From Calothrix sp. NIES-2100 (GTDB taxonomy: Bacteria > Cyanobacteriota > Cyanobacteriia > Cyanobacteriales > Nostocaceae), in the NCBI RefSeq assembly GCF_002368195.1, contig NZ_AP018178.1, positions 8,386,145-8,450,144 on the forward strand: a DNA stretch of 64,000 bases, in the 5' to 3' direction. Each line of letters starts with the position of its first letter. Position 1 is the first letter of the stretch. Shown piece by piece: positions 25,213 to 34,092 of the stretch. The notes beneath the pieces were generated by a model, which worked only from the letters and a program-made list of their open reading frames with translations, had not been told where the DNA came from and made no database searches. Position numbers and translations under genes: made by a program.

Positions 25213-27213
25213 ATGGTTATTGATTTATTGAGCCGCAAACAGACTCACTTTGTCTTGTGGCGACCCAATTATTTAGCAACAGCGCCCACTCTCTACATTG
25301 GCACTAGCAATCCCGCAAATCCCAATCAAATCAAGAAATTAGGAGAATTTAAGCTTCATCAATCTCCAGAATTTCCAGAACTGTGGGAAGTTTCACCGCA
25401 AGATTGTGGTTTAGTGGATGGACAAGTCTACTTTTACTGGTTTAAAGTCCGCAATACAGATCCTTACGATCCCGCCAATACTACCCAAGTTCTTTACTGC
25501 ACCGATCCCACAGCCACAACTGTAGATAGAAGAAAATCTGCACCCACACCCTCAGAACCAGGGGGAGTTGCTAGCTTTGATCCCGCAAGTGTCGTGCTTT
25601 ATCAAAATGGACAGTTGATTCCTTGCGATCCCGACGGCGAAACCGTGAATTGGGAAGGTGATACTTCTTTGGATAGACTACCAAGCAATAATCGCTTGGT
25701 AATCTATGAATTACCTACCCGCTGGACGAAAATTAGCCCAAATGGAGCGATTGATGTAGGAAATGGGACATTTCGCGATATTCTATCATTGTTGATTCCG
25801 GAAGCAACTGCGCCTAGTTTTCGCACAGTGCGTACCTTAAATAACCGGGCGCATCTTGTGGAATTGGGAGTTAATGCATTAGAACTCCTTCCCCCAGAAG
25901 ATAGCGATGATACTTTGAATTGGGGTTACGGTACAGCAAATTATTTTGCAGCAGATTACGACTTAGGGAAGCCAGATGAACAATCAGCACCAACGGCTTT
26001 AACTGATTTAGCTAACCTAATCAAAGTGTGCCATCAAAATGGTTTGCGGTTTTTTATTGACATTGTGATGGCATTTTCGCGGAATAATCCTTACCATAAC
26101 GTTAATTTTCTCGATTTTTACCTGAAATGGGGTAGTGGAGATCCAGAACAAGGTAATAGAGATGGCTTTGGTGGGGATTTATTTAAATACAACTATTGGG
26201 TAGAAGGTTATCACCCAATTACTGGACAAAAATCCTCATTTGTTCCCGCCCGTGAATACTTGAAAGCCCACATTGCCCATTGGATGGAATATTATCGCGT
26301 GGATGGGTTGCGGTTGGATAGTGTGAATAATGTTGCCAATTACGACTTTTTGCAAGAGTTTAAAGACTTTGCCCGCACTTTATGGGATAAAAGGGGAGGA
26401 GCAGGCGATCGCTTTTTGGTAGTCGGAGAAGAATTAAGCGTACCCTTAGCTTTAGTGCATCAAAATCGTTTAGATGGACTTTGGAACGAAAAGTTCAAAC
26501 AAATCATCCGTCAAGTAATTTTAGGTAAAAATGCTTGGGATGAACCAAGTTTTGAATGGAGTGTCCGCAAGCTCATTGATTGTCGCAACTTAGGTTTTAC
26601 AGATGGTTCGCAAGCAGTAAATTACCTAACTTCCCATGATGTCGGCGGTTATGGTAACGAACGTTTCTTTAACTACTTAGTTAGTAATGGGATTAATCAT
26701 ACTGAACCACGGATTAAGCTGGCCTTTGTCTGCTTACTAACTGCTGTGGGAATTCCCATGATTCTCGCTGGTGATGAATTTGCCGATCAACATGATTTAG
26801 TCATAGCTGACGAACATGGTAGTCATAAACAGATTGATCCGGTTAACTACAGCCGTGTCAAAGACGATTGGCGAAAACGCATTTTCCAATATGTTGCGAG
26901 GTTGGTTCATTTCCGCAAAACCTCTGATGCTTTAGCAGCCAATGATACGCAATTTATTCACACAGACTTCAGTGATGGCAAACGAGTTTTAGTTTGGCAA
27001 CGTGGCAATCAAGCCGATAATTTAGTAGTTGTCGTCGCAAATTTCTCTGACTACGGCACTTCTTGGGGTTCTGAGTATAAAGTTCCCAATTGGCCTGCAA
27101 CCCCAGCTGGTAAGCAATGGAAAGAAATTACTCAAGAGCGTATAGTCCCCTCAGAATGGGTGGGTAGAGAAGGCATCTTCCCTTGGGAAGCTAAAGTTTA
27201 CACACTAGTTTAA
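25213..27213 (+). CDS. GH13 alpha-amylase-family glycosidase
   Basis: 666 residues from ATG 25213 with AGAGG upstream. An N-terminal beta-sandwich domain (about 10-110, FVLWRPNYLATAPTLYIG) precedes the catalytic barrel. Conserved regions: nucleophile Asp369 in GLRLDSVNN, acid/base Glu406 in VVGEELS, and Asp476 in YLTSHDVGG; the region-I-like segment FFIDIVMAFSRNNPYHN has Asn-Pro-Tyr where many members have N-H. It should hydrolyse or transfer alpha-glucans such as glycogen branches, and the domain layout resembles pullulanase/isoamylase-type enzymes. No signal peptide, so cytoplasmic. Confidence 0.88.
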   Translation: MVIDLLSRKQTHFVLWRPNYLATAPTLYIGTSNPANPNQIKKLGEFKLHQSPEFPELWEVSPQDCGLVDGQVYFYWFKVRNTDPYDPANTTQVLYCTDPTATTVDRRKSAPTPSEPGGVASFDPASVVLYQNGQLIPCDPDGETVNWEGDTSLDRLPSNNRLVIYELPTRWTKISPNGAIDVGNGTFRDILSLLIPEATAPSFRTVRTLNNRAHLVELGVNALELLPPEDSDDTLNWGYGTANYFAADYDLGKPDEQSAPTALTDLANLIKVCHQNGLRFFIDIVMAFSRNNPYHNVNFLDFYLKWGSGDPEQGNRDGFGGDLFKYNYWVEGYHPITGQKSSFVPAREYLKAHIAHWMEYYRVDGLRLDSVNNVANYDFLQEFKDFARTLWDKRGGAGDRFLVVGEELSVPLALVHQNRLDGLWNEKFKQIIRQVILGKNAWDEPSFEWSVRKLIDCRNLGFTDGSQAVNYLTSHDVGGYGNERFFNYLVSNGINHTEPRIKLAFVCLLTAVGIPMILAGDEFADQHDLVIADEHGSHKQIDPVNYSRVKDDWRKRIFQYVARLVHFRKTSDALAANDTQFIHTDFSDGKRVLVWQRGNQADNLVVVVANFSDYGTSWGSEYKVPNWPATPAGKQWKEITQERIVPSEWVGREGIFPWEAKVYTLV

Positions 27214-27656
27214 TCTTGAGCGAGGATCGCTACAGGCGATCGCAACAGCCAGAGAGTTGAGAGTAGGGGTGGGTGACAAATAACCGCAATTGTTAACGAG
27301 AATTTTCGTAAACCTGCCCCCACTTTCCTTTTTGAGGAAAGTACAGCACTGTCCCGACAAAGAATTTTTTTGCAGATTCTGATTATTTTGATTTCAAGAC
27401 CATGTAAGAAAATCAAGACAAAACAAAATTTTTAGCCTCTGCATTTAACTAATACTATACGAAAATACCGTATTATCTAATTCAGCAAACCTAGATTTAA
27501 TTAGGGTTGTATACTGTGCCATAAATTAGATCAGCAAGAATATTGTGTAGAGATGTTGCATACAACCTATTCATTTAAGTTACTTGGCAAATTCCCTTCT
27601 AAAATTAAGAATATTGTTAATTCTGAACAGACTTACTTTACTCTTTGTGGGGGGGT
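27214..27656. other. Spacer with two hairpins
   Basis: 443 bp. An inverted repeat GTAGGGGTGGGT...ACCTGCCCCCAC lies at 27263-27323 and a smaller hairpin ACTTTCC-TTTTTGA-GGAAAGT (approx. 27322-27342) follows. The rest is AT-rich upstream DNA of the kinase gene. Confidence 0.55.
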
Positions 27657-28598
27657 ATGATGAGCCGTCCGATTATTCTTGGTATTGTCGGTGACAGTGC
27701 CGCTGGAAAAACAACACTAACTAGAGGGATTGCTCAGGTACTCGGGCCCGAAAATGTCACGATTATCTGTACGGATGATTACCACCGTTACGATCGCCAA
27801 CAACGTGCAGAAATTGGGATTACCGCACTTCACCCTGATTGCAACTATCTAGATATTATGCAGCAGCACCTATCGCTGTTGCGCACTGGACAGTCAATTC
27901 TTAAACCAGTTTACAGCCACAAAACTGGTACATTTGAGCCACCGCAGTATATTAAACCCAGTAAATTCGTAATTATCGAAGGATTACTTGGTTATTCTAC
28001 GCGTGCAGCCCGTGATGCTTATGATGTCAAAGTTTATCTCGCACCCCCCGAACAAGTTCGCGCCCAATGGAAAGTGAAACGAGATACCCAAAAGCGAGGC
28101 TACACTCCCGAACAAGTACTTGCAGAATTAGAAAAGCGCGAACCAGACTCAGAGCAATTTATCCGTCCCCAAAGACAATGGTCTGATATAGTTGTCAGCT
28201 TCTATCCACCAGAAGAAGAAGCAGATGAACTCAATGGACACCTCAATGTGCGACTGGTACTGCGTCCCACAATTCCCCACCCGGATTTTACCCAGATTAT
28301 TAAATCTACTAATGGTAGCTCCTCCTCAGCAATCCGCCTAGGATTAGACAGGGATATGAATAAGCCTGTAGATGTCTTAGAAGTAGATGGTCACGCGACT
28401 TTGGAGCAAGTAAATAAACTAGAGCAGATCATCTGCTCTGACATGCCACATTTAAAGAGTATATGCGATCGCGAAAGTAATCCTGAACTTGGCAAAATTG
28501 CCGGTACAACTGGCGAAACACTCCAGAGTTACCCCCTGGCGTTGACTCAGTTGATCATTACTTACCATATGCTGAAAGCAACACAAATGTATTTATAA
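27657..28598 (+). CDS. Phosphoribulokinase/uridine kinase-family protein (PRK paralogue)
   Basis: 313 residues from the first of two adjacent ATGs (27657, 27660). P-loop GDSAAGKTTL near residues 12-21, then the substrate segment CTDDYHRYDRQQRAEIGITA and the catalytic-loop-like VIIEGLLGYSTRAARDAYDV. These match phosphoribulokinase. The Calvin-cycle enzyme has a regulatory Cys in the P-loop and another near residue 55; here the P-loop Cys is Ala, so thioredoxin control is unlikely. Many cyanobacteria encode such a paralogue besides prk; its substrate is not settled from sequence. A strong terminator follows. Confidence 0.88.
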   Translation: MMSRPIILGIVGDSAAGKTTLTRGIAQVLGPENVTIICTDDYHRYDRQQRAEIGITALHPDCNYLDIMQQHLSLLRTGQSILKPVYSHKTGTFEPPQYIKPSKFVIIEGLLGYSTRAARDAYDVKVYLAPPEQVRAQWKVKRDTQKRGYTPEQVLAELEKREPDSEQFIRPQRQWSDIVVSFYPPEEEADELNGHLNVRLVLRPTIPHPDFTQIIKSTNGSSSSAIRLGLDRDMNKPVDVLEVDGHATLEQVNKLEQIICSDMPHLKSICDRESNPELGKIAGTTGETLQSYPLALTQLIITYHMLKATQMYL

Positions 28599-28611
28599 CA
28601 TTCGCTTCAGG

Positions 28612-28690
28612 GCGAAAGGGAAAAGGGGAAGAGGGGAAAGGCTAAATTCAAACCTTTCGCCTTTTCCCCTTTTCCTTTTTTTTAGCCTAA
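28612..28690 (+). terminator. Rho-independent terminator after the PRK-like gene
   Basis: A long purine arm (AGGGAAAAGGGGAAGAGGGG and AAAGG) pairs with a pyrimidine arm (CCTTTCGCCTTTTCCCCTTT TCC without spaces) and ends in nine T at about 28675-28683. Confidence 0.8.
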
Positions 28691-28812
28691 GTTTAATTAT
28701 TAATTAACTGGCGATCGTATCTGACTTTTTACGCTTAGAACGCTTGTGTTCTGATTTTTTCTTCAATAATCACAAAAAAAATATCAGTACAGTGAAGTAA
28801 ATAGACCACACT

Positions 28813-28875
28813 GTAGGGGCACGGCACCAGTAGATTATTGTATGTACCAGAAGATTGTCTATGCCGTGCCCCTAC
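28813..28875. repeat. Palindromic dispersed repeat
   Basis: GTAGGGGCACGGCA and its exact inverse TGCCGTGCCCCTAC surround a 35-bp centre. This is the same palindrome family that serves as target for MITE copies 2 and 3. Confidence 0.75.
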
Positions 28876-28910
28876 GATCGATGTGGTTCAAATACGTGAA
28901 AACTGCTGTA

Positions 28911-29214
28911 ATACCAATTCAAATAATGTTTGCGACACATCAATATATTCTAGAGGGCACGGCAGTGCCCATTGGTGTCAACTTAAGCCGAAAGCTATAT
29001 CGGGCAAGCGTTGTACAAATCCCCCACGCCCTCATCCCCTAACCCCTTCTCCCCAAGGAGAAGGGGAATTGAATCTCTAGCTCCCCTCTCCCCTGGGGAG
29101 AGGGGCTGGGGGTGAGGGCGAAACCTTTTCACCAAGCGGGTTTCACGTTAAGTTGACACCAATGGGCAGTGCCGTGCCCCTACCATCTGTCGCATTCTTT
29201 TTTCAAATTGGTAT
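28911..29214. mobile_element. 100-bp palindromic element, copy B, split by a MITE
   Basis: Left end ATACCAATTC...GTTTGCGACA (28911 on) and right end TGTCGCATTC...AAATTGGTAT (to 29214) match copy A at 16701-16799. Removing the MITE and one 9-bp duplication leaves 100 bp, against 99 bp in copy A. Confidence 0.82.
28970..29164. mobile_element. MITE copy 3 (195 bp, 9-bp target duplication)
   Basis: Same 17-bp inverted ends as copy 1 (CATTGGTGTCAACTTAA). The direct repeat GGCAGTGCC flanks it at 28961-28969 and 29165-29173. The interior differs from copies 1-2: it contains CCCTCATCCCCTAACCCC and its near inverse GGGGCTGGGGGTGAGGG, plus two smaller GAGAAGGGG/CTCCCC stems. Only the ends and size are kept within the family. 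Confidence 0.88.
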
Positions 29215-29223
29215 AATTTAATG

Positions 29224-29388
29224 ATTGCAGACCGATGCAATTCAATTGCAGGTCGATGCAATTCAATTGCAGGTCGATGCAACTCAATTGCAGGTCGATG
29301 CAACTCAATTGCAGGTCGATGCAACTCAATTGCAGGTCGATGCAACTCAATTGCAGGTCGATGCAACTCAATTGCAGGTCGATGCGAT
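29224..29388. repeat. 21-bp minisatellite array 3 (about 8 units)
   Basis: Unit ATTGCAGGTCGATGCAACTC plus A, very regular; the first two units have AATTC instead of AACTC. It begins about 10 bp after the right end of the 100-bp palindromic element. Open frames through it on both strands are artefacts of the 21-bp period. Confidence 0.9.
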
Positions 29389-30423
29389 GTCTACGACAAG
29401 CCGCTCCGCGTCTACGCATTGTCAGGCGTAATAATATACTCCCGGATTTCTCACCATACCTCTCAAAGCCTGCGCTTGTGCGCTTGTGCAAGGGAGCAGG
29501 AGAGAGTCTTGTAAGTGCCTATGCAAAAATATTTATGTCATTGCGAACGAAGTGAAGCAATCTCAAACCCTTGCGATTGCGTCGTTTCGCTTCCCTTCGG
29601 GACGCTACGCGAACGCTACACTCGCAATGACAATGTATATTTAATTTTGCATTAGTACTTACAAGTTCTTTCCCCTGTGCCCCTCTGCTTCATCAAACGC
29701 TTAAAGCTTGTGAGAAATGCGGAATATAGCGGTTCTCAGTTGGATGCAAGACAAAATTATATCGTCGCATGTAGGGAACAGTGCCGTGCCCTTTGCTTGT
29801 CTATAAAAATAATCAGAGAATTAAGTGTTTACCTGGAAGTAAAAGTAGTGTAATTATCCTAAGCAAGTACGGTTACTACTCCAGAAAAGTAAATATTGCC
29901 TGTTATATTAGAGAAGTCAGAATAAAGCAAACTGACACACGAACCAAGAAAAGGCAATATCACCTCGGTATCAAGCCTTTATATTTGGGGGCACATTAAG
30001 ATATTAGCTCCCTCAACTATAAGTAAGGAATTATCGGATTCCGGAATGTAGAGACGCAATTACTCGCGTCTCTATAACCGGAGTAAAACCAAGTATCAAA
30101 ATCAGATTCAATAACCACAACTAAGGTTAAATAGAACGAGAGCATCCTAGTTTTTTGTATGTCTTTGCGAGGGAAACGAAGTGAAGCAAAGCAATCGCAA
30201 AATCTTTAACTAAAAGCAAGTCCATGCGATTGCGTCGTTGTTCCTATTCTCTTCTCCCAAGGGGAGACGCGCAAGGGACGAGACGCTACGCGAACGCAAT
30301 GACATCTTACGTTTTCTTTGGTTGACCTACTTAACATTTATTGAAAGCGGCGGGAAACTCCAACCCTAGAGTGGGTGGAGTTTTTCATTTCTTGGAGTTC
30401 CCCTACTCGCTCAAACTTTGCAA
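29389..30423. other. Repeat-rich spacer before the GDSL gene
   Basis: About 1 kb with no credible gene. It holds two copies of the palindromic family around GTCATTGCGAACGAAGTGAA (29535-29632) and TTTGCGAGGGAAACGAAGTG (30165-30305), a repeat near 29718 shared with 2378, the inverted pair GTAGAGACGCAATTA...GCGTCTC at 30047-30075, and a hairpin at 30355-30385. Confidence 0.55.
30355..30385. terminator. Hairpin with T-run upstream of the GDSL gene
   Basis: AAACTCCAACCC-TAGA-GTGGGTGGAGTTTTT. It looks like an intrinsic terminator but lies only about 40 bp before the next start codon, so it might instead act as an attenuator or leader structure. Confidence 0.55.
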
Positions 30424-31296
30424 ATGAAAAAAAAGATTTTTGCACTAGCACTATCTCTTTTAGCTTTTATTATGGTTATACTTACAGCTTCTACCCAGGG
30501 TTCTCAAAGTTTTACTAACGATAAAATCAATGAAGTTTATGTTTTTGGGGATAGCCTTTCCGATACAGGCAATATATTCAAAGCTACAAACGGAGTTTAT
30601 CCCCCTAGTCCTCCTTATTTTCAAGGACGTTATTCTAATGGCCCAGTTTGGGTAGAACATCTTAGTTCTAAACTGGGATTGAATAATACCAAAAATAATA
30701 ATTTTGCTTATGGTGGTGCGACTAGTATTAGCGGTAGTGTTAATGGCATTCCGGGGGTTTTATCCCAAGTCTATAGTTATACAAAATCCCAGCCAAAGGT
30801 AAACCCAAATGCGCTTTATATCCTTTGGGCTGGAGCCAATGATTATCTTTTTGGGGCAACTAATACGACTGCGGCGATCGCCAATGTATCCAATGCAGTT
30901 CAGTCATTGTTAATAGCCGGAGCGAAAACAATTTTGGTAGCTAATTTACCTGATTTAGGGAAAATTCCCGCTACTTCTAATACTGCAAATGCCACTAATT
31001 TGAGTGCCGTCACAAAGCTACATAATTCAGAATTAACTAAATCGATTGATTTACTACAGCAAAAATCTGGTTCTGGCAATAATATCATCCAACTCGATGT
31101 TAATTACCTCTATAAAGAAGCAATTTCTCACCCAGCAAAATTTGGTTTCGCAAATGTGACTAGTTCTTGTCTATCTAATGTGACTACTTGTAACCATCCA
31201 GACCAATTTTTATTTTGGGATGGTATTCATCCCACAACTGCTGCTCATCGCATTTTGGCAGATGCAGCGCTAAAAGCACTCTCACTACCAAGGTAA
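30424..31296 (+). CDS. Secreted GDSL/SGNH hydrolase (esterase/lipase-like)
   Basis: 290 residues from ATG 30424. A signal peptide (KKKIFALALSLLAFIMVILT, about 1-25) precedes the mature enzyme. SGNH blocks: FGDSLSDTGN with the nucleophile Ser (block I), the Gly in YGGATS (block II), WAGANDY (block III, Asn) and DGIHPTTAAH (block V, Asp and His). Family members hydrolyse lipids, phospholipids or acetylated sugars outside the cytoplasm. The pair of Cys near the end (SSCLSNVTTCNH) could form a disulfide, in keeping with export. It stands alone between repeats and a convergent gene. Confidence 0.9.
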   Translation: MKKKIFALALSLLAFIMVILTASTQGSQSFTNDKINEVYVFGDSLSDTGNIFKATNGVYPPSPPYFQGRYSNGPVWVEHLSSKLGLNNTKNNNFAYGGATSISGSVNGIPGVLSQVYSYTKSQPKVNPNALYILWAGANDYLFGATNTTAAIANVSNAVQSLLIAGAKTILVANLPDLGKIPATSNTANATNLSAVTKLHNSELTKSIDLLQQKSGSGNNIIQLDVNYLYKEAISHPAKFGFANVTSSCLSNVTTCNHPDQFLFWDGIHPTTAAHRILADAALKALSLPR

Positions 31297-31351
31297 TTCG
31301 TAATTCGTAATACTTCGACTTCGCTCAGTACGAGTTCGTAATTCCTAATTT

Positions 31352-31384
31352 TGTAGTCAGGACTGAAGTCTTGACTACAAAGCT
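31352..31384. terminator. Bidirectional hairpin between convergent genes
   Basis: TTTGTAGTCAGGACT-GA-AGTCTTGACTACAAAG, an almost perfect inverted repeat between the convergent GDSL and acyltransferase genes. No strong T-run, so termination is inferred from position. Confidence 0.55.
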
Positions 31385-31416
31385 ATGAAAAATTTTGCAA
31401 TGAAATACTAGGGAAA

Positions 31417-32808
31417 TTAACTATTAATTAATTGTTCTAAAGCAATTTTTAAGTCTTGTGTTAACTGGCTTGTAGCTTGTCTCGCAGCTTGGCGATCGCT
31501 TTGGGAATTTAGCCAGCGTTCTGTGACAGAAATTGGTTCGCCAACAGACAAACATGCTTGTCGCCAACCTAAGCGAGGACGTGCGGGTGTTTTAGTTTCA
31601 CTAATTCGCGAAAGCATATCGAATATAATTAGCGTTGTTTCGGCAAAGCGTTCAGCGGTTGGTTGTTGCTGAATATAGTTAGTAGTAACGGCGAGAAAAC
31701 TTTCGACTAAGCGCATATGTCGCATTCGTAAATCGGCTTCTTCTGCAATCCAGTCTGCTAATCCGCGTTGCAGAGGTGATAAAGCAGCAATATCAGGTAC
31801 ATCTTCGCGGTAAATATAACTCCAGCCTGCTTCTTCTAAACGGCGACAGCGATCGATAAAATTTCCCTGTGGCTGGATATTAAAATATTGCTCTGACATT
31901 TGTAAAGCGGTATCCATGAGGCGATGAAGACGGGAATTTATATCTTGATTGGGGATAACAGGAAGATTTTGATGATAGAAACGGCGGTAAAATTCTTCCA
32001 TTTCGGAAATGACATGTTCAGCTAACCGATAGAGGCGTTGATAGTAAATTTCTGCTTGACTATTGATGCTGTTGTCAATTGGTAACGCTGGTAAGCCGCT
32101 ATTAGCTTCCAATTTACTTAACAACCGCTCTAATTTTGACCAAGGTGGGTTAATGTAGCGATATTGGATGGCGATCGGCACAATAAAAACAGTCTCAGGA
32201 CGATTGGCTTTGGCTAAGTCTTCGACACACCAAAATCCCAATTGGGAAACACCGGGTTCTAAGGGGCTAACAATTCCGCTATGACCATTAGTACCACCTT
32301 CAGGGGCAACCGCGATCGGTATTTTACTATTAACAAATAACTCCCGTGCTGTTTGGATCGCCTGTCTATCTAATCGCTTACCCCGACGAATTGCTACACC
32401 CCCCAAGCTAGAGAAAAACCAACCTAGCCAATTCCCAGCCCATAAAGTCATACCTCGGTCGTAGAGAAAATGAGAGTGAGGGGGATATTGTAACGGTATT
32501 CCTTGCTCACGAGCGACCTGTGGTACAATCCGGGAAAGTAGATAGAACATACAAAGCGGATCATCTACCTCTGGATGTCGAAAAGCCAGCAAAAAACGAA
32601 CTTTGCCAGCTTGGAATTGTTGATAAAGCTGAGCTAACACCTGAGCATTTTTAGCTTCAATATTGATAATACCCGCTGGTAACCAAGGTCGAAGCCTGAA
32701 GCGCAGAAATACTGGCAGTAACCACTTGGCAATCTGGAGTATGACTGCGTTAAAGCGTGGAGGAATAAATTTTAGCGGTGGTTGAATGGATTGAATCGAT
32801 TTTGGCAA
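31417..32808 (-). CDS. PlsC-like acyltransferase
   Basis: 463 residues. The acyltransferase motif I is RHPEVDDPL (H-x4-D), followed by GGVAIRRGKRLDRQAI (motif II-like) and VAPEGGTNG (motif III, PEG). These are the signatures of 1-acylglycerol-3-phosphate acyltransferases, which add the second acyl chain in phospholipid synthesis at the membrane. The protein is much longer than PlsC (about 240), with a C-terminal helical extension of some 230 residues (about 230-463) of unknown role, a pattern of a cyanobacterial subgroup. The N-terminal hydrophobic stretch (ILQIAKWLLPVFLRF) may anchor it. Confidence 0.82.
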   Translation of the reverse strand: MPKSIQSIQPPLKFIPPRFNAVILQIAKWLLPVFLRFRLRPWLPAGIINIEAKNAQVLAQLYQQFQAGKVRFLLAFRHPEVDDPLCMFYLLSRIVPQVAREQGIPLQYPPHSHFLYDRGMTLWAGNWLGWFFSSLGGVAIRRGKRLDRQAIQTARELFVNSKIPIAVAPEGGTNGHSGIVSPLEPGVSQLGFWCVEDLAKANRPETVFIVPIAIQYRYINPPWSKLERLLSKLEANSGLPALPIDNSINSQAEIYYQRLYRLAEHVISEMEEFYRRFYHQNLPVIPNQDINSRLHRLMDTALQMSEQYFNIQPQGNFIDRCRRLEEAGWSYIYREDVPDIAALSPLQRGLADWIAEEADLRMRHMRLVESFLAVTTNYIQQQPTAERFAETTLIIFDMLSRISETKTPARPRLGWRQACLSVGEPISVTERWLNSQSDRQAARQATSQLTQDLKIALEQLINS

Positions 32809-32954
32809 GTTAGGCTCCAGATTGTTTTTTTCAGAATCGCCTACTTGATTTTGACATTTTTAGAAATGGGCGATCGCATCTGACCCTGGCAATCCAAGAT
32901 AAATTATGTGATAAATCCTGAAAGCTGGCATTGGTTATTTTTTCAAGGTAAAAA

Positions 32955-33287
32955 ATGGTAATATTAGTTGTCGTAATTAATACCCTGATTTCCTTCGCGT
33001 TACTCTATGTTGCTTGGCGCGTATGGAAGTTGAAACAACAGTTGCGCATCATCACAGATAGATTATCCTATTATGAAAGCTGTAGCCATACACTTTTGTA
33101 TGCTGCACCAGAAAAAATCTCTTCTGCCCAGCAAAGTATTTATAACTTACGACAGGGAAATCAACGGCTAGAAGTACAAATTCAACAAATACGGCAAATT
33201 ATTAGCCTGCTTTTTTTAGGAAGGCAGATGTGGCAACGTTCTTTTGCTAACAAGCTTGTACCGCTACGTAAAAATGGTAGAAATTAA
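32955..33287 (+). CDS. Small membrane-anchored hypothetical protein
   Basis: 110 residues from ATG 32955, with AAGGTAAAAA upstream. One N-terminal membrane helix (ILVVVINTLISFALLYVAWR) followed by a basic, Gln-rich helical region (KLKQQLRIITDRLSYYE, NLRQGNQRLEVQIQQIRQII) that could form a coiled coil facing the cytoplasm. No named domain recognised. It is divergent from the acyltransferase gene and convergent with the Uma2 gene. Confidence 0.75.
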   Translation: MVILVVVINTLISFALLYVAWRVWKLKQQLRIITDRLSYYESCSHTLLYAAPEKISSAQQSIYNLRQGNQRLEVQIQQIRQIISLLFLGRQMWQRSFANKLVPLRKNGRN

Positions 33288-33300
33288 AAATTATCAATTA

Positions 33301-34011
33301 CTACTGTTGTGATAATTTTTTGACAAATTCTTGATGTTCCAATGAATTTAAGCCTGCTTGCAATGCTGCCATAACTGTGGACATATCTCCAGCAAGCAAC
33401 GCTGTCACTGCTAACCATAAACCAGGCATAACTTGACTTTGTAAAATCCCATCTTCGTTGGGTTCTAAAGAAACATATTCACTGTTAATCAACCGAAACC
33501 AATCGAGTTGATTTTCTAATTTCTGCCAAACAATATATTCTTGAATTCCGTTACGCCGATAAGCCTTTTTTTTATCGTGCAAATCATAAGCTGCACTAGA
33601 AGCAGCAATTTCTACAATTAATTCTGGTGCGCCTTCAATATAGTCATCTGCGGTTAATCGCGATTGTCCTCCCAAGGCTTGATCGATTAACAAAACTGCG
33701 TCTGGTTGGGGTTCATTATCTTGATCTAGTCTGAGGGTTGGTTCTATTCCTAACTTGACACCGGGTGTAGCAATCCGGTAAGTCCATAACCAACCCACTA
33801 AATTACTGTGTGGTTCTGCATGACGTTCAAAACGTAGAGGTGATGCCAAGTAAACTACTCCTTCAATTAATTCAGCTTTCTTGTGTTCGGACATAGCTTG
33901 ATAGCGACGCTCAAATTCATGGCGCGATAATCTATCACCGCTTTCCAAAGGTGGAATCAAAGCTGGAGTTTCGTTAATTTCTGGTTGCTGTGGTTGCCGT
34001 TGTGTCACCAT
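33301..34011 (-). CDS. Uma2-family (DUF820) putative endonuclease
   Basis: 236 residues. Features of the Uma2 family, which has a PD-(D/E)XK nuclease fold and is highly expanded in cyanobacteria: EGVVYLASPLRFERHAEPH, the Asp in EPQPDAVLLI, and the core GAPELIVEIAASS with a Lys in the following DLHDKKKAYRRNGIQEYIV. The catalytic-type residues D, E-x-A and K are in place. Biological role is unknown for most members. The C-terminal 40 residues are variable. Confidence 0.85.
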   Translation of the reverse strand: MVTQRQPQQPEINETPALIPPLESGDRLSRHEFERRYQAMSEHKKAELIEGVVYLASPLRFERHAEPHSNLVGWLWTYRIATPGVKLGIEPTLRLDQDNEPQPDAVLLIDQALGGQSRLTADDYIEGAPELIVEIAASSAAYDLHDKKKAYRRNGIQEYIVWQKLENQLDWFRLINSEYVSLEPNEDGILQSQVMPGLWLAVTALLAGDMSTVMAALQAGLNSLEHQEFVKKLSQQ

Positions 34012-34059
34012 GTAGCATTACTCCAGGTATTGTTAATAGTTTAATTTTATAGGAAGGCA

Positions 34060-34092
34060 CAGGAGACTGTTGACTGTTGACTGTTGACTTAA
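34060..34092. repeat. 7-bp STRR (ACTGTTG)
   Basis: Four heptamers ACTGTTG in tandem between Uma2 and cobK. The same heptamer occurs at 24927, 44610-44655 and as variant at 53713. Confidence 0.75.

Noticed and set aside
29148..29555. Five ORFs on both strands through the third 21-bp array
   Set aside because: Simultaneous open frames reflect the repeat period, not coding.
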